A DNA stretch of 5,088 nt from an uncultured Pseudomonadota bacterium (GTDB lineage: Bacteria; Pseudomonadota; Gammaproteobacteria; Burkholderiales; SG8-39): positions 1-5,088 of the forward strand of contig CAIPGJ010000056.1 of assembly GCA_903864555.1 (NCBI GenBank). Reading direction: 5' to 3'. The notes under the pieces were generated by a model that worked only from the letters and a program-made list of their open reading frames with translations, searched no databases and was not told the origin of the DNA. A program made the position numbers and the translations under genes. This document shows, one piece after another, positions 1-5,088 of this stretch (positions are counted from its first letter, which is position 1; every line of letters starts with the position of its first letter).

Positions 1-450
1 ATGCACATCGAGCAGGCGACGCTGGGCCTCCCCCCGCAACAGCGTCTGGTGGGCGTTCTGCCCGTGTATGTCGACCAATGCGTCGCCGGCTTCGCGCAGT
101 TGCGCCAGGGTGGCCGGATGGCCGTTCAGAAAGGCACGTGAGCGCCCGGCCCGATCCACCACGCGCCGCATCAGCAAGCGTCCGCCGTCGCCCTCCAGAG
201 CCTGATCATGCAGCCAGGCCTGCAAGGCGGCATGCCCTTCGATGGAGAACTCCGCCGTGATATCCGCTCGCTCGCAGCCGGCGCGCACGTCACCGGCATC
301 GGCCCGACCACCCAAGGCCAGCGCGAGCGCATCGATCAGTATGGATTTGCCCGCGCCGGTTTCGCCTGTCAAGGCCGTGAAGCCGGCGTCGAAATCCAGA
401 TCGAGTTCGTCGACGATGACAAAGTTGCGTATGGCCAGGTGCAGCAGCAT
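1..450 (-). CDS. recN: DNA repair protein RecN, N-terminal 150 residues (3' part cut by window edge)
   Basis: RecN is a cytoplasmic SMC-like ATPase that acts in recombinational repair of double-strand breaks. The 150 codons present cover the first part of the split ABC-type ATPase head. The N-terminus (MLLHLAIRNFVIVDELDLDF) is the family's opening strand. A Walker A motif GETGAGKS lies at residues 29-36, followed by the typical LALGGRAD segment at about 44-51. The GRSRAFLNG stretch (about 102-110) and the Q-loop-like DIHGQNAHQ (127-135) also match RecN. The coiled-coil, signature and Walker B parts lie outside the window; full-length RecN is about 550 residues. The ATG at 450 is chosen because homology begins there and no upstream in-frame start is near; no clear Shine-Dalgarno is seen. 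The start is 11 bp after the nadK stop, which implies co-transcription. No LexA box (CTGT-N8-ACAG) is visible in front of recN or nadK, so SOS control is not evident here. Confidence 0.95.
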   Translation of the reverse strand, partial: MLLHLAIRNFVIVDELDLDFDAGFTALTGETGAGKSILIDALALALGGRADAGDVRAGCERADITAEFSIEGHAALQAWLHDQALEGDGGRLLMRRVVDRAGRSRAFLNGHPATLAQLREAGDALVDIHGQNAHQTLLRGEAQRRLLDVH

Positions 451-461
451 GGCAGCCGGCT

Positions 462-1331
462 TTAGAGGATTCCGCTCCAGTGCAGCTTCTCGCGCAGCAT
501 GGCGAAATAGCTGTAGCCGGGGGGATGGAGGAAGACGCTGGTGAAAGGAGCCCGACGCAGCACGATGCGCTCGCCCTCGTGCAGGTCCCCCTGCAACAGC
601 CCGTCGTAATTGAGCCGGGCGTCGGCGGCGCGCTTGAGCGTGACCTCGATGACCGAGCGGTCGCTGACCGCGATCGGCCGGTTCGACAGGGTGTGTGGCG
701 AAATGGGCACCAGGGCAAATCCAGGCACCCCGGGCTGCACGATGGGACCACCTGAGGACAACGCGTAGGCAGTGGAGCCGGTGGGTGTCGTGATGATGAG
801 CCCGTCGGAGCGCATGTCATAGACGAACTCGCCGTCGATGTGCACCAGCAGTTCCAGCATGCGCCCGGAAGCACCCTTGTTCACCACCACATCGTTCAAG
901 GCCAGGGTCGCAAAGGACTCGCGCCGCTCGGACTGGACTTCGGCCGCCAGCAGCGTCCGCTCTTCGATGGAGTACTCGCCATCGAGGATGCGGCCCATGA
1001 CCTCCATCATGCTGCCGGCGGAAATGTCGGTCATGAAGCCCAGCCGCCCCTGGTTGATGCCCACCAGCGGCACCTTGGACTGGGCCAGGTTGCGCGCGGC
1101 ATTGAGCATGCTGCCATCACCACCCAGCACCACGGCCAGGTCAGAATCGCTGGCGATACGGGCATAGGAGACTGTGGACATTCCGGAGACCTCGCAGGTC
1201 CTGGCCGTGTCCTCCTCGACGCTGACGGTGCAGCCGCGATCCTCCAGGAAACGCCCCAATCGATGGAATGCCTCGGCATTCTGCGGTGTGTTGTAACGCC
1301 CGATGAGCGCGATTTTCATGAATGAAGGCAT
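462..1331 (-). CDS. nadK: NAD kinase (ATP/polyphosphate-dependent NAD+ phosphorylation)
   Basis: NAD kinase phosphorylates NAD+ at the 2'-hydroxyl of its adenosine ribose to give NADP+, in the cytoplasm. From the ATG at 1331 the protein has 289 residues, close to the 292 of E. coli NadK. The catalytic GGDG motif is at 70-73 (in VVLGGDGSMLNAAR). It is followed by GINQGRLGFMTD (91-102), the ND pair of ALNDVVV (146-147), the glycine-rich TPTGSTAYALSSGGPI (182-197) and PHTLSNRP (212-219). All are hallmarks of the family and none is missing. Two starts compete: ATG at 1331 (MPSFMKIALIG) and ATG at 1319 (MKIALIG, 285 residues). Neither has a Shine-Dalgarno. I prefer 1331 because an extended -10 element ends 6 nt before it, and because homologues usually have a few residues before the ALIG strand. 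It is the first gene of a probable nadK-recN operon, divergent from hrcA. Confidence 0.96.
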   Translation of the reverse strand: MPSFMKIALIGRYNTPQNAEAFHRLGRFLEDRGCTVSVEEDTARTCEVSGMSTVSYARIASDSDLAVVLGGDGSMLNAARNLAQSKVPLVGINQGRLGFMTDISAGSMMEVMGRILDGEYSIEERTLLAAEVQSERRESFATLALNDVVVNKGASGRMLELLVHIDGEFVYDMRSDGLIITTPTGSTAYALSSGGPIVQPGVPGFALVPISPHTLSNRPIAVSDRSVIEVTLKRAADARLNYDGLLQGDLHEGERIVLRRAPFTSVFLHPPGYSYFAMLREKLHWSGIL

Positions 1332-1337
1332 GCCCGG

Positions 1338-1346
1338 ATTAGAACA
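1338..1346 (-). promoter_or_regulatory. Putative extended -10 promoter element of nadK-recN
   Basis: Read on the minus strand the sequence is TGTTCTAAT: a TGn extension followed by TCTAAT, which matches TATAAT at 5 of 6 positions. No recognisable -35 hexamer is found 16-18 bp upstream, as can be the case for extended -10 promoters. The last base of the hexamer is 6 nt before the ATG at 1331, so transcription would start at or next to that ATG. This was identified by eye only. Confidence 0.45.
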
Positions 1347-1496
1347 TATTCAAACGTCCGGCGAGCGCTCCGGTGGACAGCGGCACGCGGTTGCGGCCGG
1401 ATACAGGCACGGCAGACAGCGCGGTGTTGTCGCGAATTGCACGGCAAGCCGCTGCCGAACAGGCGGCAGATGGCCCATGCCTCGGGCAAAGGAACA
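1347..1496. other. Divergent nadK/hrcA intergenic region, no gene seen
   Basis: This GC-rich stretch between the two divergent promoter elements contains no convincing ORF and no CIRCE or LexA-type operator. Around 1442-1469 there are two overlapping short inverted repeats that exclude each other: CGGCA/TGCCG (1442-1446 with 1453-1457) and CTGCCG/CGGCAG (1452-1457 with 1464-1469). They lie upstream of both predicted transcription starts, so they would not be in either mRNA. Such repeats are common in GC-rich DNA. Confidence 0.5.
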
Positions 1497-1525
1497 TTCA
1501 AAGCATGCGGGCGCGCTGCTAGAAT
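1497..1525 (+). promoter_or_regulatory. Putative sigma-70 promoter of hrcA with extended -10
   Basis: The -35 TTCAAA (1497-1502, 4 of 6 to TTGACA) is followed after a 17-bp spacer by the -10 TAGAAT (1520-1525, 5 of 6 to TATAAT). A TG at 1517-1518 gives the extended -10 form TGCTAGAAT. The hexamer ends 6 nt before the hrcA ATG at 1532, so the predicted transcription start coincides with the start codon. Spacing and three matching elements make this better than chance, but it rests on sequence inspection alone. Confidence 0.6.
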
Positions 1526-1531
1526 CGCCCC

Positions 1532-2554
1532 ATGCTAGACCGACGTGCCCAGATACTGCTCAAAGCCCTGGTGGAGCGCTACATCTCCGATGGCGAGCCG
1601 GTGGGCTCACGTGCGCTGTCGCGCTACTCCGGGCTCGACCTCTCGCCGGCGACCATACGCAATGTCATGGCGGACCTGGAGGAACTCGGCTTCATCGTCA
1701 GCCCGCATACCTCGGCCGGCCGCATACCGACGCCACGCGGCTACCGCTTCTTTGTCGACTCATTGCTCACGCTCAAGCCGCTGGACCGTGTCGAGATCAG
1801 CCAGTTGAAGGGCAACCTGATGCCCGAGCATCCGCAGAAGCTCATCGCTTCAGCCTCTCAGCTGCTGTCGCAACTGACGCATTTTGCCGGTGTGGTGATC
1901 GCCTCCAAGCGGGCCTCGGGCTTTCGCCACATCGAATTCCTGGCGCTATCGGACAAGCGGGTGCTGCTCATCATCGTCACGCCAGAAGGCGACGTGCAGA
2001 ACCGCATCCTGTTCACCGACAGTAACTACTCCCCGTCGGAGCTGACCACCGCGGCGAATTTCCTCAACCAGAACTACGCCGGCATGACCTTCGAGCACAT
2101 CCGCCAGCGCCTCCAGGGCGAGTTGAAGCAGTTGCGTGAGAACATGACCTCGCTGATGACCGCGGCCCTGGAAGCCGGGGAACAGGAGATTTCCGATTCC
2201 GCCGACAACTATTCGGTGTCCGGCGAAAGCAACCTGCTCGACTCCGCCGAGCTTTCGTCGAACATGTCGCGCCTGCGTGAACTGTTCGAGCTGTTCGAGC
2301 GCAAGACCAGCCTGATGCGCATACTCGACATGAGCCACCGCGCCGAGGGCGTGCAAATCTTCATTGGCGGGGAATCGGGCATCGCCACACTGGATGAATG
2401 CAGCGTGGTCACGGCCCCATACGAAGTGGATGGCACCGTCATCGGCACCGTTGGCGTGATCGGCCCGACACGCATGGCCTACGAACGCGTGATTCCCATC
2501 GTGGACATCACCGCCAAGCTGCTCACCAGCGCCCTTTCCAGCAAACTGAACTAG
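1532..2554 (+). CDS. hrcA: Heat-inducible transcription repressor HrcA
   Basis: HrcA is a dimeric repressor that binds the CIRCE operator of chaperone genes and whose activity depends on GroEL. The 340-residue product has the usual family length. An N-terminal winged helix covers about 1-75, with [19 protein letters not shown] (26-44) as the recognition part and [19 protein letters not shown] (58-76) as the highly conserved wing and linker. A GAF-like domain with an inserted dimerisation segment follows, including [17 protein letters not shown] (145-161). The C-terminus holds [10 protein letters not shown] (273-282) and [21 protein letters not shown] split over 305-325, both strongly family-specific. 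The ATG at 1532 aligns with the conserved [17 protein letters not shown] start; no Shine-Dalgarno precedes it, and the promoter position suggests leaderless translation. hemH follows after 44 bp. No CIRCE element is seen anywhere in this window, so its targets probably lie elsewhere (inference). Confidence 0.97.
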   Translation: MLDRRAQILLKALVERYISDGEPVGSRALSRYSGLDLSPATIRNVMADLEELGFIVSPHTSAGRIPTPRGYRFFVDSLLTLKPLDRVEISQLKGNLMPEHPQKLIASASQLLSQLTHFAGVVIASKRASGFRHIEFLALSDKRVLLIIVTPEGDVQNRILFTDSNYSPSELTTAANFLNQNYAGMTFEHIRQRLQGELKQLRENMTSLMTAALEAGEQEISDSADNYSVSGESNLLDSAELSSNMSRLRELFELFERKTSLMRILDMSHRAEGVQIFIGGESGIATLDECSVVTAPYEVDGTVIGTVGVIGPTRMAYERVIPIVDITAKLLTSALSSKLN

Positions 2555-2598
2555 AACAAGGACTTCCTGCGGCTTGCAAGCGCGCGGATTGAACAACC

Positions 2599-3630
2599 AT
2601 GCCCGCAGATTCGACCACCATCGCCCCGTCATCGTCAGCAATACAAGCCGGCCTCACCGGTGTGCTGATCGCCAACCTGGGCACGCCTGACGCTCCCACT
2701 CCGGCAGCCGTGCGGCGCTACCTGAAGGAATTCCTCTGGGATCCGCGCGTGGTCGAAATACCGCGCATCGCCTGGTGGCTCATCCTCAATGGCATCATCC
2801 TCAATACCCGTCCGGCCAAGTCGGCGGTCAAGTACCAGAGTGTCTGGACGCCCGAGGGCTCGCCGCTGAAAGTGCACACCGTGCGCCAGTCGGCCCTGCT
2901 GGCTGCGGCGCTCGGACCGCAGCAGCAATCCGGCCTGCTGGTCGACTGGGCGATGCGCTATGGCACACCTTCCATCGCCGCCGGCCTGGACCGATTGCGC
3001 GCCGCCGGCTGCACCAGGCTGCTGGTCGTGCCGATGTATCCGCAGTACGCGGACAGCACCAATGCCTCGGTGGGCGACAGCGTCCTGGCCTGGCAAAAGC
3101 GCAATCGCGACGCGCCGCCGCTGCGCATGGTCGGCAGCTTCCATGACGATCCCGGCTACATCGCGGCGCTGGCCGCCTCGGTGCGCGAGCACTGGGCGCA
3201 GCACGACCGGCCCGACCGCCTTGTCATGAGTTTCCACGGCCTGCCCCGCTATACCCTGGAGCGCGGCGACCCCTACCACGACCAGTGCCACACCACTGGC
3301 GGCTTGCTGGCCCGGGCGCTGGCGTTGCAGGACGGCCACTGGCAGGTCTGCTTCCAGTCACGTTTCGGCCCGGCCAAGTGGCTGGAGCCCTACACCTCGG
3401 TCACCCTGGAGGCGCTCGGTCGGGAAGGCGTCGGCCGGGTCGATGTGGTCTGCCCGGGCTTCGTGGCGGACTGCCTGGAAACCCTGGAGGAAATTGCCAT
3501 GGAAGGCAGCGAAACCTTCCTGCATGCCGGGGGCAAGACCTACCACGCCCTGCCCTGCCTCAACGAACGCAGTGACTGGATAGAGGCACTGGCCGCTCTG
3601 GTCAGGCGCGAAGCAGCGCTGATCCCGTAG
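2599..3630 (+). CDS. hemH: Ferrochelatase (protoheme ferro-lyase)
   Basis: Ferrochelatase inserts Fe2+ into protoporphyrin IX, the last step of protoheme synthesis, at the cytoplasmic membrane surface. The 343-residue protein shows the family order. [21 protein letters not shown] (from 21) is the N-terminal signature, with [16 protein letters not shown] at 41-56 and [11 protein letters not shown] at 144-154. The active-site block [19 protein letters not shown] (208-226) contains the catalytic His at 213. [16 protein letters not shown] lies at 251-266, and [17 protein letters not shown] (283-299) carries the conserved Glu at 294. There is no C-terminal [2Fe-2S] extension. The first 18 residues are a low-complexity leader before the conserved core. 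Only a weak GGA (2586-2588) precedes the ATG. It sits 44 bp after hrcA on the same strand with no clear promoter of its own, so co-transcription with hrcA is likely; a 10-bp palindrome GCTTGCAAGC (2572-2581) lies in that gap. Confidence 0.97.
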   Translation: MPADSTTIAPSSSAIQAGLTGVLIANLGTPDAPTPAAVRRYLKEFLWDPRVVEIPRIAWWLILNGIILNTRPAKSAVKYQSVWTPEGSPLKVHTVRQSALLAAALGPQQQSGLLVDWAMRYGTPSIAAGLDRLRAAGCTRLLVVPMYPQYADSTNASVGDSVLAWQKRNRDAPPLRMVGSFHDDPGYIAALAASVREHWAQHDRPDRLVMSFHGLPRYTLERGDPYHDQCHTTGGLLARALALQDGHWQVCFQSRFGPAKWLEPYTSVTLEALGREGVGRVDVVCPGFVADCLETLEEIAMEGSETFLHAGGKTYHALPCLNERSDWIEALAALVRREAALIP

Positions 3631-3647
3631 AGCCGTCAGCGACCCCG

Positions 3648-3668
3648 GCCGGCTTCCTGCCAGCCGGT
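3648..3668 (+). terminator. Weak hairpin after hemH, possible terminator
   Basis: CCGGCT (3649-3654) and AGCCGG (3662-3667) are perfect inverted repeats around a 7-nt loop, extended by one G-T wobble pair (3648/3668). The hairpin begins 18 nt after the hemH stop codon. No uninterrupted T-run follows, only an AT-rich stretch after about 13 nt, so a classical Rho-independent terminator is not established. Confidence 0.3.
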
Positions 3669-3681
3669 GATCATCCACTTA

Positions 3682-3693
3682 TTATTATCAAAT
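3682..3693 (+). repeat. 12-bp direct repeat, copy 1
   Basis: TTATTATCAAAT here is repeated exactly at 3734-3745. The start-to-start distance of 52 bp is close to five helical turns, which would place both copies on the same DNA face. The match ends at both sides (A versus T on the left, C versus G on the right). Confidence 0.6.
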
Positions 3694-3733
3694 CTGTACC
3701 ATACCCATTCCTATTGAATAGTAAAATCGGGAT

Positions 3734-3745
3734 TTATTATCAAAT
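3734..3745 (+). repeat. 12-bp direct repeat, copy 2
   Basis: This is an exact second copy of TTATTATCAAAT (copy 1 at 3682-3693). It lies 68 bp upstream of the -35 of the sigma-32 promoter of grpE. Chance recurrence within an AT-rich island is possible. Confidence 0.6.
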
Positions 3746-3813
3746 GAACAGGCTCGATCAGGCGCTTTCCGCCTGGGCGCGCACCTCGCTCCCCCACATC
3801 GACCGATTCCCCT

Positions 3814-3841
3814 CTTGAATTACGGAAAATTGTCCCCATAC
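3814..3841 (+). promoter_or_regulatory. Sigma-32 (RpoH) heat-shock promoter of grpE
   Basis: The -35 CTTGAA (3814-3819) and the -10 CCCCATAC (3834-3841) are separated by 14 bp. The E. coli RpoH consensus is CTTGAA, 11-16 bp, CCCCATNT, so only the last -10 base deviates. Transcription would start near 3847-3850, giving an untranslated leader of about 33 nt before the grpE ATG at 3882. The position directly upstream of a heat-shock gene supports the call. Confidence 0.85.
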
Positions 3842-3881
3842 CTTTACCTTGTCATTGAAAACCAAGACTGAATCAGAACTT

Positions 3882-4421
3882 ATGTCGGAACAAAAACCCA
3901 ACGCAACATCCCAGCCGCAGGAAGCCGCCGGGCAGGAAATACCTCCCGCCGACACCCTTCCCTCCACCGAAGAACTGCTGCGCCAGGCGGAACTCAAGGC
4001 CCAGGAACACCACGATGCCTGGCTGCGGGCCAAGGCCGAGGTCGAAAACATGCGCCGCCGCGCCCAGGAAGACGTGGCCAAGGCGCACAAATACGCCATC
4101 GAATCCTTCGCCACCGAACTGCTGCCCGTGAAGGACAGCCTGGAGGCCACCCTGGCTGCGGAGAATGCTGCCCTGGACACCCTCCGTAGCGGCGTCGAAC
4201 TGACGCTCAAGCAGCTCGCCTCGGTGTTCGACAAGTCCGGCCTGAAGGAAATCAGTCCGGCCGGCGAGAAATTCGATCCGCACCGGCACCAGGCCATCAG
4301 CATGCTGCCCTCGGACCGGGAACCCAACACCATCATCAACGTGCTGCAAAAGGGTTATCTGCTCAATGACCGGGTGGTGCGCCCGGCGCTGGTCACCGTG
4401 GCCAAGGGCAAGGACGCCTGA
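3882..4421 (+). CDS. grpE: Nucleotide exchange factor GrpE (Hsp70 co-chaperone)
   Basis: GrpE is a cytoplasmic dimer that releases ADP from DnaK and so drives the DnaK-DnaJ folding cycle. The 179-residue product has a polar, probably disordered N-terminus (about 1-27) and then a long charged helix (about 28-75, including [21 protein letters not shown]) that forms the dimer coiled coil. A helix bundle and the C-terminal beta domain follow. The PROSITE-type GrpE signature is intact: FDPHRHQAI at 131-139, GY at 158-159 and RPALVTV at 167-173. An in-frame TTG at 3849 would add 11 residues, but it falls at the predicted transcription start, so the ATG at 3882 is preferred. No Shine-Dalgarno is evident before that ATG, which is odd for a highly expressed gene. 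It is driven by the sigma-32 promoter just upstream; dnaK follows after 101 bp. Confidence 0.96.
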   Translation: MSEQKPNATSQPQEAAGQEIPPADTLPSTEELLRQAELKAQEHHDAWLRAKAEVENMRRRAQEDVAKAHKYAIESFATELLPVKDSLEATLAAENAALDTLRSGVELTLKQLASVFDKSGLKEISPAGEKFDPHRHQAISMLPSDREPNTIINVLQKGYLLNDRVVRPALVTVAKGKDA

Positions 4422-4435
4422 GCACCCGCGGGGCG

Positions 4436-4455
4436 CGCGGCTTGAATAAGCCGCG
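4436..4455 (+). other. Intergenic hairpin between grpE and dnaK
   Basis: CGCGGCTT (4436-4443) and AAGCCGCG (4448-4455) form a perfect 8-bp stem with a GAAT tetraloop, 14 nt after the grpE stop. No T-run follows; a run of nine C bases does. In grpE read-through RNA it could stabilise the 3' end or reduce passage into dnaK. In DNA it overlaps the -35 element of the dnaK promoter, whose CTTGAA spans the end of the left arm and part of the loop. Confidence 0.6.
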
Positions 4456-4469
4456 GCCCCCCCCCATAT
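4439..4469 (+). promoter_or_regulatory. Second sigma-32 (RpoH) promoter, directly upstream of dnaK
   Basis: The -35 GGCTTGAA (4439-4446) and the -10 CCCCATAT (4462-4469) both match the RpoH consensus fully, with 15 bp between CTTGAA and CCCCATAT. The predicted start is near 4475-4478, leaving a leader of about 45 nt before the dnaK ATG. The run of nine C bases (4457-4465) forms the end of the spacer and the first part of the -10. dnaK would thus be transcribed both from here and by read-through from the grpE promoter. Confidence 0.8.
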
Positions 4470-4504
4470 GCAACTACAACGGAATCAATCTGCTGTCCGG
4501 CTGA

Positions 4505-5088
<584 letters not shown>

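Larger units (their letters stand above)
3671..3750. promoter_or_regulatory. AT-rich island upstream of grpE, possible regulatory region
   Basis: About 70 bp of strongly AT-rich DNA breaks the GC-rich background between hemH and grpE. It contains a 12-bp direct repeat pair and, between the copies, the short palindrome CTATTGAATAG (3711-3721). A sigma-70-like pair, TTGAAT (3714-3719) and TATTAT (3735-3740), is present with a short 15-bp spacer. It could be a second grpE promoter, an UP-like region or a regulator site; the sequence does not decide. Confidence 0.35.

Noticed and set aside
290..874. Long minus-strand open frame of 194 codons overlapping nadK and recN
   Set aside because: It is a shadow frame of nadK/recN; its product is rich in Cys, Ser and Arg, has no recognisable motif, and the overlapped frames carry intact family motifs.
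1442..1469. Two mutually exclusive hairpins resembling an attenuator
   Set aside because: They lie upstream of the predicted starts of both divergent transcripts, have short stems, and such repeats are frequent in GC-rich DNA.
1517..1539. TGCTAGA occurs twice, 16 bp apart, across the hrcA start
   Set aside because: The first copy is explained by the extended -10 element and the second by the first codons (ATG CTA GAC); seven bases are too few to call an operator.
1303..2025. Plus-strand open frame of 240 codons running from the nadK start through the intergenic region into hrcA
   Set aside because: It covers a promoter region and is out of frame with hrcA; the translated sequence matches no family and has shadow-like composition.
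1946..2641. Minus-strand open frame of 231 codons opposite hrcA
   Set aside because: It is an antisense shadow of hrcA without any recognisable domain; hrcA is complete on the plus strand.
2635..3339. Minus-strand open frame of 234 codons opposite hemH
   Set aside because: It is an antisense shadow with Gln/Arg/His-rich low-information sequence; hemH is complete with its active-site motifs.
3758..4339. Minus-strand open frame of 193 codons opposite grpE
   Set aside because: Its Ser/Ala/Arg-rich composition is typical of antisense to a GC-rich gene; grpE on the other strand has an intact signature and a matching promoter.

Overview
The window reads as a housekeeping chromosomal segment of a GC-rich proteobacterium, most likely a betaproteobacterium. 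This rests on the gene order (recN and nadK diverging from hrcA-hemH-grpE-dnaK), which I recall as typical of that class, and on protein sequences close to proteobacterial family members. A lineage near the beta/gamma border cannot be excluded without a search. I see no mobile element, CRISPR array, tRNA or rRNA, and no foreign gene.

Minus strand, left third: recN (DNA-repair ATPase, cut by the left edge) lies 11 bp downstream of nadK (NAD kinase), so the two probably form one transcript. A 200-bp GC-rich divergent intergenic region separates them from the plus-strand genes. Each side of it carries an extended -10 promoter element whose last base lies exactly 6 nt from an ATG, so nadK and hrcA may both be made from leaderless mRNAs.

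Plus strand, right two thirds: hrcA (heat-shock repressor), hemH (ferrochelatase), a 251-bp regulatory gap, grpE (nucleotide exchange factor) and dnaK (Hsp70, cut by the right edge after 188 codons). The gap before grpE holds an AT-rich island with a 12-bp direct repeat spaced 52 bp, then a near-consensus sigma-32 (RpoH) promoter. A second, even better sigma-32 promoter lies between grpE and dnaK. It is embedded in an 8-bp hairpin, and a run of nine C bases falls partly inside its spacer.

How they work together: DnaK and GrpE form the Hsp70 folding machine, and a dnaJ gene probably follows outside the window. HrcA is a CIRCE-binding repressor, yet no CIRCE inverted repeat is visible here. The likely picture is that sigma-32 drives grpE and dnaK while HrcA acts on targets elsewhere, such as groESL. 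HemH, NadK and RecN are metabolic and repair genes kept next to the chaperone cluster. I found no convincing undescribed system among the genes; the unusual features are regulatory.
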